In this document: positions 44,392 to 55,753 of the stretch, one piece after another | How the letters are laid out: each line of letters opens with the position of its first letter | Position numbering within the stretch: the stretch's first letter is position 1 | DNA from: JAANXG01 sp034520625 | Lineage (GTDB): Bacteria > Pseudomonadota > Gammaproteobacteria > Arenicellales > JAANXG01 | Direction of reading: 5' to 3' | DNA: 64,000 bases | Assembly (NCBI GenBank): GCA_034520625.1 | Contig: JAXHNI010000004.1 | Span: 62,001-126,000, forward strand | Translations under genes and position numbers: made by a program | The notes under the pieces: model-generated | What the model was told of the DNA's origin: nothing | Databases searched by the model: none | The model's input: only the letters and a program-made list of their open reading frames with translations

Positions 44392-44501
44392 CCGCGTCTT
44401 TACCCGGTTTTTCTCCCTCGATTAGACCGCGCGTCGGCACAGGCGCTGCGTTCGTCAGGCACGCCTGTCGGGAAACGCGCCAGGGACGTAGACTAGTTTA
44501 A

Positions 44502-44518
44502 GTGGGAAATTTTCCCAC
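44502..44518. promoter_or_regulatory. Operator GTGGGAAATTTTCCCAC upstream of lipoprotein 3
   Basis: Perfect palindrome with 8-bp arms and one central base, 76 bp before the start of the lipoprotein at 44595. Same 17-bp pattern as 42532-42548 and 43467-43483. Unlike those, no good -35/-10 pair brackets it in the plus direction. Confidence 0.75.
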
Positions 44519-44594
44519 ACAAGTGTTTCGGCCGGCTCATTCGTGGATGACTGACTCTGCCGGACTTTATTCACGTTTCCGTGAGGTAGTAAAG

Positions 44595-45224
44595 ATGAAC
44601 AAATTGATCAAAGGACAGGTAATCACCCTGTTCGCCCTCCTGACGGCCATGGTGGTTACCCTGGCCGCCTGCGGCGGCGGCAGCAGCTCCTCCGGCGGCA
44701 GCTCGGCATCGGGGGCCACGGTGGCCGGCACCGTCGACAACGGCGTCGCGACGCTGTACCGCCTGGAAGACCAACGTCCGATACTGGCTGCCCTCACTGA
44801 CATGCTGATCGAGCCGTCCCACGCCGCGGGCGTGGCCGGTGTCACCGTCGAGCTGGTCAACAGTTCCGGTGCGGTCGTCGGATCCCAGACCACCGATGCC
44901 AGCGGCCGGTTCATGTTCACTGGCCTGGTGCCCGACAGCTATTCCATCCGCCTGTCCCAGAACGGCGCCCCCCTGGGCGAGACCCCGGTCATCCAGGTCG
45001 ATCCCGACACCCGGACCGAGATAAGATTGGCCCTCAGCGGCGCGGTCACCTCCGTCAACGTCCAGGCCCGGAACGACCAGGTTTCCGGCCAGGTCCGCGG
45101 GGACGACGACAGCAGCGACGATGACAGTCTCGATGACGACAGCAGTGATGACGACAGTCTCGACGACGACAGCAGTGACGACGTCAGCGACGATGACCCT
45201 GACGACGACAGCAGTAACACCTGA
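44595..45224 (+). CDS. Lipoprotein with beta-sandwich domain and Asp/Ser repeat tail, group member 3
   Basis: 209 residues from the ATG at 44595, with GAGG 9 bp upstream. Lipobox VVTLAAC then GGGSSSSGGSS. The middle (about 80-165) has VAGVTVELVNSSGAVVGSQTTDASGRFMFTGLVPDSYSIRL, a typical SdrD/carboxypeptidase regulatory-like beta sandwich. Residues 170-209 repeat DDDSSDDDSL units. It is not closely similar to the other two lipoproteins in sequence but shares the same layout and operator, so it belongs to the same regulon. Confidence 0.8.
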   Translation: MNKLIKGQVITLFALLTAMVVTLAACGGGSSSSGGSSASGATVAGTVDNGVATLYRLEDQRPILAALTDMLIEPSHAAGVAGVTVELVNSSGAVVGSQTTDASGRFMFTGLVPDSYSIRLSQNGAPLGETPVIQVDPDTRTEIRLALSGAVTSVNVQARNDQVSGQVRGDDDSSDDDSLDDDSSDDDSLDDDSSDDVSDDDPDDDSSNT

Positions 45225-45277
45225 TGACTTCGCAATGAGGCATTCAACCCGAACACCGACCTCCGATACGACGCGGA

Positions 45278-46051
45278 TTGACTGACCCAAGCCAAAGACG
45301 GTCGGATGCTGCGGCCGGTGCCACCCTGCTCGAGGTGGACACCGGCCGTTTTTTATGGGCGGTGTTTCTGGGCTGCCTGATCATCGAAGTTGCCCTGGTG
45401 TATCTCGACCTGACGGTCAACTGGTGGCGCTGGAGCGACAGCGGGGCGATACGGCGTCTTTTCAACACTACCCGGGAAGACGGCTTGGCTTCCTGGTTCA
45501 TGATCTCCCAGACGCTCATCGCCGCTCTCGTGGCCTGGATGATCTTCGCGGTGCTGGTTCATCAGAAAACCACGGCCGGCCGCCGGATCGGCTGGTTTGT
45601 CGTCGCTGCCTTCTTCACCTACATGTGCGCCGACGACGGGGCGCTGATCCACGAGCGCGTCGGTACTGCATTCAAGGACAGCACCGGTATCGGCAGCTTT
45701 CCGAGTTATGCCTGGCAGTACGTGCTGATGCCTTTCTTTGCCACGATGGGCGTATTCATTCTGTTGTTCCTCTGGAAGGAGATGCCGCGAACACGGGACC
45801 GGGTGAAAGTCGTCGCGGCGCTCGGATGCTTTGCGGCCGCCGTCGCCCTGGACTTCGTGGAGGGCCTGGACGAAGGCTATCGCTTGTTGGTGGATGCCAC
45901 GGGTTGGCGGCCCGCGACATTCCGCCATTTTTCCAAGTCCCTGGAGGAATTCCTGGAGATGCTGGTCATGACCATTTTCCTGGTGACCTTCCTCGGCCAT
46001 CTGGCGTCGGTGGCGCCCCGGCTGGAGGTACGCAGCGTCGGCGGAGACTAG
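45278..46051 (+). CDS. Integral membrane protein of unknown function
   Basis: 257 residues; the TTG at 45278 is the furthest start and its ribosome binding site is weak. About six membrane segments, with FLWAVFLGCLIIEVALVYLDL first, then TLIAALVAWMIFAVL, WFVVAAFFTYMCADDGALIHERVG (conserved-looking acidic and His residues within a helix), a YVLMPFFATMGVFILLFLW segment, and two more. The internal CADDGALIHER stretch could be functional. I do not recognise the family. Confidence 0.72.
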   Translation: MTDPSQRRSDAAAGATLLEVDTGRFLWAVFLGCLIIEVALVYLDLTVNWWRWSDSGAIRRLFNTTREDGLASWFMISQTLIAALVAWMIFAVLVHQKTTAGRRIGWFVVAAFFTYMCADDGALIHERVGTAFKDSTGIGSFPSYAWQYVLMPFFATMGVFILLFLWKEMPRTRDRVKVVAALGCFAAAVALDFVEGLDEGYRLLVDATGWRPATFRHFSKSLEEFLEMLVMTIFLVTFLGHLASVAPRLEVRSVGGD

Positions 46052-46101
46052 TGCCGCAGGAGACTAGTGCCGCAGGAAAGTCGAAGGCCGAGTTTGCCAA
46101 G

Positions 46102-47133
46102 CTATTCGCCGGACGGGACATTCGCCCGCGGATCGAGCGGGAATCGCAGCAGGCCGCGCTTTTTGTAGTCAGCCACGGCATCGCGCAGGGTGTCTTCCAG
46201 CGGTCGCGGCGACCAGCAGAGTGTCCGGCGGGTTTCCCGGTTGTCGAAGGTAACCGGCACCCCGGCCAGCCTGATGCCGGAGAAGGGCGCCGCCGGGGGG
46301 CGATGGGTAATCCAGTCGGCGATCAGCTCGTTGACGGCCCCGGCTGCGTATGCGAGCGCATAGGGGACGCGCCGCTTTACCATCTCTCGGCCCGCCAGCT
46401 CGCCAAGCAGCGCCAGCATTCGGCCTATGCGTACGTCGTGGGCACCGAGGATGTATCGTTGTCCGGCCTCGCCGTGTTCGGCGGCCAGCCAGTGGCCCTC
46501 GGCGATGTCCCGGGCGTCGGCCAGGTTGAGGGTGCTGTCGAGGTAAGCCGGATAGGCGCCGTTCAGAAAGCCGAGCATCATCCGAGTCGGCGGCGTGATC
46601 CAATGGTCCCCGGGGCCGGCCGGAATCGTCGGATTGACAATGACCACCCGCCGGCCCTCGCCCGCGGCATGCCGCGCTTCCTGCTCGGCGAGATATTTTC
46701 CGCGGCAATACGCCCCCGCCATCTCCGAAAGCCGGCATTCGGTGTGCTCGTTCACCGTCTGTGGCCGGCGTCCCCTGCCCATGGCGATCAATACGGATTC
46801 CGTGGAGGTATGCACAATCGTTTCGACGCCTGTCCGTCGGCCGGCGTCGAGGACGTTGCGTGTTCCGGTCCGGTTGACGGTGACGAAGGCTTTCTTGTCC
46901 GGTCCCCACAGCCCCGACAGCGCGGCGAGGTGGAAAATTCTGCGGCAACCTCCGGCGGCGCGCGCCACCGCTGCCGCATCGGCAATCGATTCCTGTTGAT
47001 AGTCGACACCGGCAATGGGTTCGATGGGGGCCTTCAGGTCCAGCACCCGGACCGCTTCACCGCGCCGGCGAAGCAGCTCGACCAGATGCGTCCCGATGAA
47101 GCCGCAGCCGCCGGTAACGAGGTTCAATCCCAT
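46102..47133 (-). CDS. NAD(P)-dependent epimerase/dehydratase (extended SDR)
   Basis: 343 residues. N-terminal NAD-binding motif LVTGGCGFIGTHLVELL (GxxGxxG), catalytic YCRGKYLAEQEA (YxxxK near residue 145), VIVNPTIPAGPGD and a C-terminal substrate domain. The best resemblance is to 3-beta-hydroxysteroid dehydrogenase/isomerase-like and dihydroflavonol-reductase-like SDRs (HpnA type). Divergent from the sulfotransferase gene by 35 bp. Confidence 0.88.
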   Translation of the reverse strand: MGLNLVTGGCGFIGTHLVELLRRRGEAVRVLDLKAPIEPIAGVDYQQESIADAAAVARAAGGCRRIFHLAALSGLWGPDKKAFVTVNRTGTRNVLDAGRRTGVETIVHTSTESVLIAMGRGRRPQTVNEHTECRLSEMAGAYCRGKYLAEQEARHAAGEGRRVVIVNPTIPAGPGDHWITPPTRMMLGFLNGAYPAYLDSTLNLADARDIAEGHWLAAEHGEAGQRYILGAHDVRIGRMLALLGELAGREMVKRRVPYALAYAAGAVNELIADWITHRPPAAPFSGIRLAGVPVTFDNRETRRTLCWSPRPLEDTLRDAVADYKKRGLLRFPLDPRANVPSGE

Positions 47134-47168
47134 GACATACCCATGACGGCGATTTTAGTCCAAACTGA

Positions 47169-48347
47169 ATGCCGTCCATTCACACTCGACAGCAACGCCC
47201 GACCCCGGATTCCATCGTGCCGCAGCACCCGCCGACACCCACCTGGAACCACCCGCTGTTCGGCGCGGACCCGCTGACGCTGCTGGCCGCCCTGGCATGC
47301 AACAGGCCCTTCAGCGCGGGTGTCCGGCCCCTGGCCGGCGCGATGGTGGTCGCAGCGCTGCTGCGCGCCCCCGCGTCGCTGTGTGAGCACGCCTGGACCG
47401 TCGCCGGACTCCGGCGGCTGCCGCCGCCGCGGTCGCCGGTCTTCATTCTCGGCCACTGGCGCAGCGGCACCACACACCTGTTCAATCTCCTGAGCCGGGA
47501 CCCGGCCTTCGCCTGGCCCGATCCGTTTGCCGCGGGACTGCCCTGGGATTTCCGGATACTGGGGCGACTGGCCCGGCCGCTGATGAAGCGGGCCCTGCCG
47601 GAGAACCGGTACATCGACGACGTGGCCGTGGATCCCGACTCTCCCCAGGAGGATGAGATCGCTCTGGCGTCCATGCAGAATGTCTCCTATTACCACGCGG
47701 TCTATTTTCCAAGGCGCTTCGAGTCGTGGTACCGGCGGGGCGTATTCCTGGAAGGCGTCAGCGACCGGCACCTCGCGCGCTGGCGCCGTCGATTCGAGTA
47801 CTACCATGGCAAACTGCTGGCAGCCCGGCCCGGAGCGACGCTGCTGGTCAAGAATCCCGTTTATACGGGCCGGGTCGCGCTCATCCGGAGAATCTGGCCG
47901 GATGCCCGGTTCATTCACATCCATCGCAATCCCTACGTGGTGTTCGAGTCGACCCGGAAGTTCCATCGCGCACTGCTCCGGCGGTTTGCGCTGCAGGGCT
48001 TCGACGAGGACATTGCCGAGCAATTCATCGAGGTGACATATCCCAGGATGATCGAGAACCTGTACGCGGACGTTGCGGACCTGGGCAGTGACCGCTTCGT
48101 CGAGCTGAGCTTCGATTCACTGGAAGACGAGCCGCTCGCTCAGCTGGAACGGATCTATACTTCACTGGGGCTTCCGGGCTTCCCGGAGATGTATCCGGAA
48201 TTCCAGGCCTACCTGGATTCCGTCGCGCATTACAGGAAAAGCGGACATGTATTCACCAAAGAAACCATCGACAGGGTGGACCGGCACTGGGACGGGCTGG
48301 TGCGCCGGTGGTCCTACTCGCCGCCGAAGGACGGGCATCCGCGGTGA
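47169..48347 (+). CDS. Sulfotransferase family protein
   Basis: 392 residues. PAPS-binding FILGHWRSGTTHLFNLLSRDP near residue 97 and the 3'-phosphate segment WPDARFIHIHRNPYVVFEST near 245 are both intact. It lacks the TPR part of 21592-23664. The acceptor is unknown. Its stop overlaps the GTG start of the MFS gene (GTGA), so the two form an operon. Confidence 0.9.
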   Translation: MPSIHTRQQRPTPDSIVPQHPPTPTWNHPLFGADPLTLLAALACNRPFSAGVRPLAGAMVVAALLRAPASLCEHAWTVAGLRRLPPPRSPVFILGHWRSGTTHLFNLLSRDPAFAWPDPFAAGLPWDFRILGRLARPLMKRALPENRYIDDVAVDPDSPQEDEIALASMQNVSYYHAVYFPRRFESWYRRGVFLEGVSDRHLARWRRRFEYYHGKLLAARPGATLLVKNPVYTGRVALIRRIWPDARFIHIHRNPYVVFESTRKFHRALLRRFALQGFDEDIAEQFIEVTYPRMIENLYADVADLGSDRFVELSFDSLEDEPLAQLERIYTSLGLPGFPEMYPEFQAYLDSVAHYRKSGHVFTKETIDRVDRHWDGLVRRWSYSPPKDGHPR

Positions 48348-49615
48348 TTGAAACCTTCAGGAACGTGGCCTCGCTCCTGCTGGGCTATGCGTTGATGATC
48401 ATGGCCAATGCGTTGTTCAACACCCTGTTGGGCATCCGCATGGAGTTGGAGCAGTTCGGTGCCACGGTAACCGGCACGGTCATGAGTGCCTATTTCGTCG
48501 GCCTGCTGATCGGCGCCCGCTCGGTGTCGCGCGTCATCACGCGGGTCGGGCATATCCGCTGCTTTGGCCTGTTCGCGTCCATCATCTCCATTACCGCTCT
48601 GGTCCACATCCTGTGGGTGGACCCCGTGGTATGGGGCACCATGCGCATCATGTCGGGTTTCTGCATGGCCGGCATGATCACCATTACGGAAAGCTGGTTG
48701 AACGCGCGTACCGACAACAAGCACCGGGGCCAGGTGCTTTCCTGGTACATGATCACCAATTACGCGGCCGCGGGTCTGGGCCAGTTTCTGCTGCCGCTGG
48801 CGGACCCGGGCGAGTTCGTCCTGTTCTGCCTGATATCGATCCTGTTCTCCGCGGCGTTGATCCCGGTCATGGTGACCCGCGCCAGTGCCCCCCGGCCCTC
48901 GCCCCCGGCCCGGGTATCCATCAAGTATCTCTACCATCTGGCACCGCTGGCCTGCATCGGGGCCGTCGGCTCCGGCATGATGAACGCCAGTTTCTACAGC
49001 CTGGCGCCGGTGTTTACCCAGCGAATCGGCCTGTCCCTGAACCAGACGTCGCTGTTCATGGCGATTACCGTGATGAGCGGGATGCTGCTGCAGTGGCCCC
49101 TGGGACGGCTTTCGGACCGGATCGGACGGGGCAATATTCTGGGAAGCGTCACCATCGTCACCGGGCTGGCCTGCTTCGGCATCGCCGTATTCGGCGCCCA
49201 GGCGGGACCCTGGTTGTTCCCGTTGGCCGCGGTCTACGGCGGTACCGTGTTCACGGTCTATTCCATATCCTCGGCGCAGGCCAATGATCTGACCGAGCCG
49301 GACAATCTGGTACTGACGGCCGGGGCGCTGCTGATCGCTTTCGGCATCGGCGCCATCATCGGTCCGATGATCGGCGGCGTGGTCATGCGAACCATCAGCC
49401 CCGGTGCGCTGTTCGGCGTGAACGGGGTCATTGCCTTCCTGATCGCCCTGTACGCGTTCCGGAGGTCGGCGGCGGTCCGGCGGGCCCGGGCACTCGGGGT
49501 TTTCCTGCCCAGCCCCGGCAGCCAGTTCACGTCCGGCCTGCTGCACCGCCGGGTGCGGGACCAGATCGACCGCGACCTGCGGCGCTACGGCCAGTACTCC
49601 GGGCGGCGCTTCTGA
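48344..49615 (+). CDS. MFS transporter (YcaD-like)
   Basis: 423 residues using the GTG at 48344, overlapping the sulfotransferase stop. Twelve membrane segments. The MFS cytoplasmic loop motif between helices 2 and 3 reads GARSVSRVITRVGHIR, and WLNARTDNKHRGQVLSWYMITNYAAAGLGQ resembles YcaD-type members. The substrate is unknown; coupling to a sulfotransferase suggests export of a sulfated product, which is speculation. Confidence 0.9.
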   Translation: MIETFRNVASLLLGYALMIMANALFNTLLGIRMELEQFGATVTGTVMSAYFVGLLIGARSVSRVITRVGHIRCFGLFASIISITALVHILWVDPVVWGTMRIMSGFCMAGMITITESWLNARTDNKHRGQVLSWYMITNYAAAGLGQFLLPLADPGEFVLFCLISILFSAALIPVMVTRASAPRPSPPARVSIKYLYHLAPLACIGAVGSGMMNASFYSLAPVFTQRIGLSLNQTSLFMAITVMSGMLLQWPLGRLSDRIGRGNILGSVTIVTGLACFGIAVFGAQAGPWLFPLAAVYGGTVFTVYSISSAQANDLTEPDNLVLTAGALLIAFGIGAIIGPMIGGVVMRTISPGALFGVNGVIAFLIALYAFRRSAAVRRARALGVFLPSPGSQFTSGLLHRRVRDQIDRDLRRYGQYSGRRF

Positions 49616-49740
49616 AGCGTCGTCCCCGTCGGATCACCGGTGCCCGCCGTGGATGACGCAACGCAGCCCGCCACTGATATCGCAACATTCACCGAGCCGC
49701 GTCCATTGGTCCGGGCTGAAGGCCTGCATGATCGGGGAGG

Positions 49741-49846
49741 CCAGAGTCGGGGGCCATCACCCAGGGCTGTCGAAAACAGGGATGTTTGAGCCAGAGCGTA
49801 CATGGATGTATTCACAGCGGTCCTGGGAGATGGCCCCCGACTCTGG
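49741..49846. repeat. Constant-core, variable-arm stem-loop repeat, copy 2
   Basis: Perfect 18-bp arms CCAGAGTCGGGGGCCATC (49741-49758) and complement (49829-49846) around the conserved core in reverse orientation (contains GTTTGAGCCAGAGCG and CTGTCGAAAACAGG). It lies in the 335-bp gap between convergent MFS and ppa genes; the rest of the gap shows no feature. Confidence 0.8.
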
Positions 49847-49950
49847 CCCCACACCATGGCGCCGGCTCACAAACCGGGCCGCGGTATGCGCGAACGCTCC
49901 GGCTCCCGACGGCTCGCAAACTCCTGGAACGTCACGAAATCAGTGGAGGG

Positions 49951-50496
49951 CTACGCCGGCGTGTCCCGGGTCTGGTCGTATCGCCTGACGGACTCCATGA
50001 TTTCCTGCTTGGCCTGTTCCGGGCCGACCCAGCCGAGAATTTTTACCCATTTTCCCGGCTCGAGATCCTTGTAGTGGTCGAAGAAATGGGAAATACGCTC
50101 GAGCAGCTCCTTGGGTATGTCCCGGAAGGTGTGCACGTCATCGTACAGCGGAGTCAGCTTGTCTACCGGCACCGCCAGGATCTTGGCATCAATGCCGGAT
50201 TCGTCCTCCATTTTCAGCATGCCGACGGGCCGGCACCGCACGATGGAGCCCGGGATGAGGCGGAACGGGGTCACGGCAAGGACGTCCACGGGATCGCCGT
50301 CCTCGGAGAGGGTCTGTGGTATATAGCCGTAGTTGGTGGGGTAATACATGGCCGTCGCCATGAACCGGTCGACGAACATGGTGCCGGTGTCCTTGTCAAC
50401 CTCGTATTTGACGGGATCGCCGTGGCGGGGGATCTCCACGACAACATTGACGTCCTCGGGAACGGCGTGTCCCGGCGCTACCAGTCCCAGGCTCAT
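49951..50496 (-). CDS. ppa: Soluble inorganic pyrophosphatase (family I)
   Basis: 181 residues, normal length. It hydrolyses pyrophosphate with Mg2+. Catalytic segments: VEIPRHGDPVKYEVDKDTG and YPTNYGYIPQTL, then DGDPVDVLAV (signature with the three Asp ligands), and DDVHTFRDIP with KWVKILGW near the end. It is divergent from hppA with a 240-bp spacer. Confidence 0.97.
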   Translation of the reverse strand: MSLGLVAPGHAVPEDVNVVVEIPRHGDPVKYEVDKDTGTMFVDRFMATAMYYPTNYGYIPQTLSEDGDPVDVLAVTPFRLIPGSIVRCRPVGMLKMEDESGIDAKILAVPVDKLTPLYDDVHTFRDIPKELLERISHFFDHYKDLEPGKWVKILGWVGPEQAKQEIMESVRRYDQTRDTPA

Positions 50497-50736
50497 GGCT
50501 CAGGCTCGCGATTTGTAGAAGCGGAGCCCGCATTATAGGACTGAAATGTTGCAATGCACAACCATCCGGGCTATACAATACCGCGCTTTCGCCCGGTGGA
50601 CGAAAAAGGCTGGGAACCCGGCCCGCGGTTCTATAACATGTCGCGCCGGTCCTGTCGGGGCCGATTCTGACCGGTTCAGAGTGTCCCCGGACGATTCTAA
50701 ATATCAACGAACCGACATTACTGATAAGGGGAGATT

Positions 50737-52749
<2,013 letters not shown>

Positions 52750-52776
52750 ACGTCCCTGATCACGGAGGACCTGGAA

Positions 52777-52804
52777 AAGCCCCGCGGCAACGCGGGGCTT
52801 TTTT
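52777..52804 (+). terminator. Rho-independent terminator of hppA
   Basis: Ten-bp stem AAGCCCCGCG/CGCGGGGCTT with GCAA loop and a T-run (TTTTTT including stem end). Confidence 0.95.
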
Positions 52805-52809
52805 CTGGG

Positions 52810-52858
52810 GTGGGTCAGGCTTTGCGCCTGACATGTCAGCCTTAAAGGCTGAGCCACA
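52810..52858. repeat. REP/BIME-like two-hairpin repeat, copy 4
   Basis: Starts GTGGGTCAGGC and ends GGCTGAGCCACA, with hairpins GTCAGGC-TTTGC-GCCTGAC and GTCAGCC-TTAAA-GGCTGA. Directly after the hppA terminator. Confidence 0.8.
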
Positions 52859-52894
52859 ATGGCTTCGTTTTGTCCTATCAAGGCTGGGTCATCA

Positions 52895-54253
52895 ATGACG
52901 AGTCCGCACACCGAGGCCGCAGCCCGGCGGGACGACTGGACGCGGCGACCGCACCGCAAAATCTGGGCGCTGGCCCTGCCCATCATGCTGGCCAACGTCT
53001 CCATTCCCCTGGTGGGCGCGGTGGATACGGCCGTCATGGGTCACCTGCCCAGCGAGGTATATATCGGCGCGGTGGCCATCGGCGCCGTGATCTTCAGCTT
53101 TCTTTACTGGGGGTTCGGCTTCCTGCGCATGGGCACCACCGGCTTCGTGTCCCAGGCCTTCGGCGCCCGGGACCACGACGAGATGGCCAATGCCTTCTGC
53201 CGTGCCGTGGCGGTCGGGGTGGCCACCGGCTTGCTGTTGATCCTCCTGCATTGGCCCATCGGTCGGCTGGCGTTGTGGCTGTTCGAGGCCGAGGCGGAAA
53301 CGGAAAGCCTGGCCTGGCTGTACTTCTCGATCCGGATTTGGAGTGCTCCCGCCGCTCTGGTGCAATACGCGGCGCTTGGTTTCCTGATCGGCGTTCAGCG
53401 GACGCCTGCGGTGCTTGGGCTGCAGCTGCTCCTGAACGGAACCAATATCACCCTGGATCTTGTGTTCGTCCTGGGCATGGGTTGGGGAGTCGAGGGTGTG
53501 GCGACTGCGAGCCTGATCGGCGAGTACACCGCCGCCATTGCCGGTGTGCTGCTGGTACGCGGAACCCTGCGCCGCCTCGGGGGCCGGGTTGAAACGACCC
53601 GTCTGCTCGACCCGTCGGCCTTCAAGGCTTTGGTCAGCGTGAATTTCAATATTTTTGTACGCACGCTGTGCCTGGTGTTCGCGTTCGCGTATTTCACAGC
53701 CCAGGGTGCCTCGTTCGGTACGACCACCCTGGCAGCCAATGCGGTTCTGATGCAGATGATCGCTTTCATTGCCTATGGCCTGGACGGCTTCGCCCACGCC
53801 GTGGAAACCCTGGGCGGCAGCGCCTACGGCGCCCGGGATTTGCGAACGTTCCGGGTGGTGGTCAGGACCTCCACGCTATGGGCGGCGTTCATGGCGTTCC
53901 TGAATGTCGCGGTGTTCTACCTTGTGGGCGGGATCTTTATCGGCTGGATGACGTCCCTGGATGCGGTTCGCGAAGAGGCGCTGCAGTACCTGCCCTGGGT
54001 GGCGCTGTCGCCGCTGCTGTCGGTATGGAGCTTCCAGCTCGACGGTATCTATATCGGTACGACATTCAGCCGCGAGATGCGCAACGGTATGCTGGTATCA
54101 CTGGCGGGCTATCTCGCGGCGGTTTCGCTGCTCACCCCCTGGTGGGGCAACCACGGCCTGTGGTGCGCCCTGCTGCTGTTCTTCGTCCTGCGGGCGTTGA
54201 CCCTGTACGCCTGGTACCCGCGGATCGAGGCGCGGATGGCGGAAATGGGTTAG
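52895..54253 (+). CDS. MATE-family efflux transporter (DinF-like)
   Basis: 452 residues from the ATG at 52895; an in-frame ATG at 52859 lies next to a dispersed repeat and is not used. Twelve membrane segments in two halves. MATE features: ALPIMLANVSIPLVGAVDTAVMGHL at the start, then FGFLRMGTTGFVSQAFGARD, and second-half FAYGLDGFAHAVETLGG-like sequence. It exports cationic compounds in exchange for Na+ or H+; the substrate is unknown. Confidence 0.92.
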   Translation: MTSPHTEAAARRDDWTRRPHRKIWALALPIMLANVSIPLVGAVDTAVMGHLPSEVYIGAVAIGAVIFSFLYWGFGFLRMGTTGFVSQAFGARDHDEMANAFCRAVAVGVATGLLLILLHWPIGRLALWLFEAEAETESLAWLYFSIRIWSAPAALVQYAALGFLIGVQRTPAVLGLQLLLNGTNITLDLVFVLGMGWGVEGVATASLIGEYTAAIAGVLLVRGTLRRLGGRVETTRLLDPSAFKALVSVNFNIFVRTLCLVFAFAYFTAQGASFGTTTLAANAVLMQMIAFIAYGLDGFAHAVETLGGSAYGARDLRTFRVVVRTSTLWAAFMAFLNVAVFYLVGGIFIGWMTSLDAVREEALQYLPWVALSPLLSVWSFQLDGIYIGTTFSREMRNGMLVSLAGYLAAVSLLTPWWGNHGLWCALLLFFVLRALTLYAWYPRIEARMAEMG

Positions 54254-54263
54254 GGGTCGGGGG

Positions 54264-55538
54264 TTAGACCTCGAATGGCTTCAGCTTTTTCTTGACCTGG
54301 ACGTTTTTCGGCCGGACATAATCCGGGAGGCCGTTTTTGTAAGGCGGGTAGTCCTCGCCCTTGATCAGGGGCGCAAGGTAGGTACGGCACTTGCCGGTGA
54401 TGCCGAAACCGTCCCGGCTGATGAAGCTCTTTGGCATTTTCTTCTCTACGTTGGCTACCCTGGACAGCGGCGCCATCTCGATGCGCCACTCGTAGGGCTG
54501 ATCGGACAGCCTCTTGACGGCGGGCATGACCGCGTTCTCCCCGGCCAGCGCCATCTTCACGGCGGCCTTGCCCACTGCGTAGGCGTGCCGGACGTCCGTC
54601 CTGGACGCCACGTGGCGCGCCGCGCGCTGCAGGTAGTCGGCCACGGCCCAGTGATACTTGTAACCGAGGTCCTGCTTGACCATGTCGGCGATCACCGGCG
54701 CCACGCCGCCCAACTGGGCATGACCGAAGGCGTCGGTCAGTCCCTGGTCGGAGAGGAATCGGCCCTGGTCGTCCTGGGCCCCCTCTGACACGACGACCGA
54801 AACGTAGCCGTACTTCTTCACTTTCCGCTCGATGGCCTTGATGAACGCCGCACGGTCGAAGGGCACTTCCGGAAACAGGATGACGATGGGGATGTCGTGG
54901 TCCTGGTCGGCCGCCATGCCGCCCGCGGCGGCGATCCACCCGGCATGCCGGCCCATCACTTCCAGTATGAATACCTTCGTGGACGTCCTGGCCATGGAGG
55001 CGACATCGAAGCTCGCCTCGCGGGTGGATACCGCCACGTACTTGGCCACGGAGCCGAAACCCGGGCAGTTGTCCGTGATGGGCAGGTCGTTGTCGACGGT
55101 TTTCGGCACGTGGATTGCCTGGATCGGGAAGCCCATGGTCTCGGAAAGCTGGGAAACCTTCAGGCAGGTGTCCGCCGAGTCGCCGCCGCCGTTGTAGAAG
55201 AAGTAGCCGATATCGTGGGCCTCGAACACTTCCATCAGCCGTTCGTACTCGCGGCGGTTTTCCTCCAGGCCCTTGAGCTTGTAGCGGCAGGAGCCGAAAG
55301 CCCCGCTCGGAGTATGGCGCAGTCCTTCGATGGTCTTCCCGCTTTCCTTGCCGGTGTCGATCAGCTCCTCCGTCAGGGCGCCGATGATGCCGTTGTTGCC
55401 CGCGTACACTCGGCCGATCTTCTTCGGGTGCTTGCGGGCGGTCTCGATCACGCCGGCGGCGCTGGCGTTGATCACGGCGGTGACGCCGCCGGACTGGGCG
55501 TAAAATGCGTTCCTTGGTCTGGGCTTGGACTTGGCCAT
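54264..55538 (-). CDS. pfp: Pyrophosphate-dependent 6-phosphofructokinase
   Basis: 424 residues from the ATG at 55538 (longer frames have no support). It phosphorylates fructose-6-phosphate with pyrophosphate, reversibly. PFK motifs: AQSGGVTAVINASAAGV, AGNNGIIG, FYNGGGDSADTCLKV (the GGDS-like loop with Asp where ATP enzymes have Gly, as in PPi enzymes), HVPKTVDNDLPITD and VMGRHAGWIAAAGG. With hppA and ppa it puts three pyrophosphate enzymes within 5.6 kb. It is convergent with the MATE gene. Confidence 0.95.
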   Translation of the reverse strand: MAKSKPRPRNAFYAQSGGVTAVINASAAGVIETARKHPKKIGRVYAGNNGIIGALTEELIDTGKESGKTIEGLRHTPSGAFGSCRYKLKGLEENRREYERLMEVFEAHDIGYFFYNGGGDSADTCLKVSQLSETMGFPIQAIHVPKTVDNDLPITDNCPGFGSVAKYVAVSTREASFDVASMARTSTKVFILEVMGRHAGWIAAAGGMAADQDHDIPIVILFPEVPFDRAAFIKAIERKVKKYGYVSVVVSEGAQDDQGRFLSDQGLTDAFGHAQLGGVAPVIADMVKQDLGYKYHWAVADYLQRAARHVASRTDVRHAYAVGKAAVKMALAGENAVMPAVKRLSDQPYEWRIEMAPLSRVANVEKKMPKSFISRDGFGITGKCRTYLAPLIKGEDYPPYKNGLPDYVRPKNVQVKKKLKPFEV

Positions 55539-55753
55539 GGCACTGCGATCCTGAAGGCTTGTACCTGGTTGATTGGGATGTGTCGGTCGGGATTCTATCC
55601 CGACATCGTCCGAATGTCGGCACCAATGCCGGCTTCTGGCGCCGGCGATTTTCCCATATTGGGCGGTGCGCGCAAGCGACGGCCCTTGGAGCGCGCTTGC
55701 GGACATGAGAACATACCCCACCTCTTCTGACCGTTTTCACCCGACACCGAATC

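Noticed and set aside
44502..44594. A GTG start at 44502 for lipoprotein 3
   Set aside because: It would begin within the operator palindrome and precede the lipoprotein signal by 31 residues.
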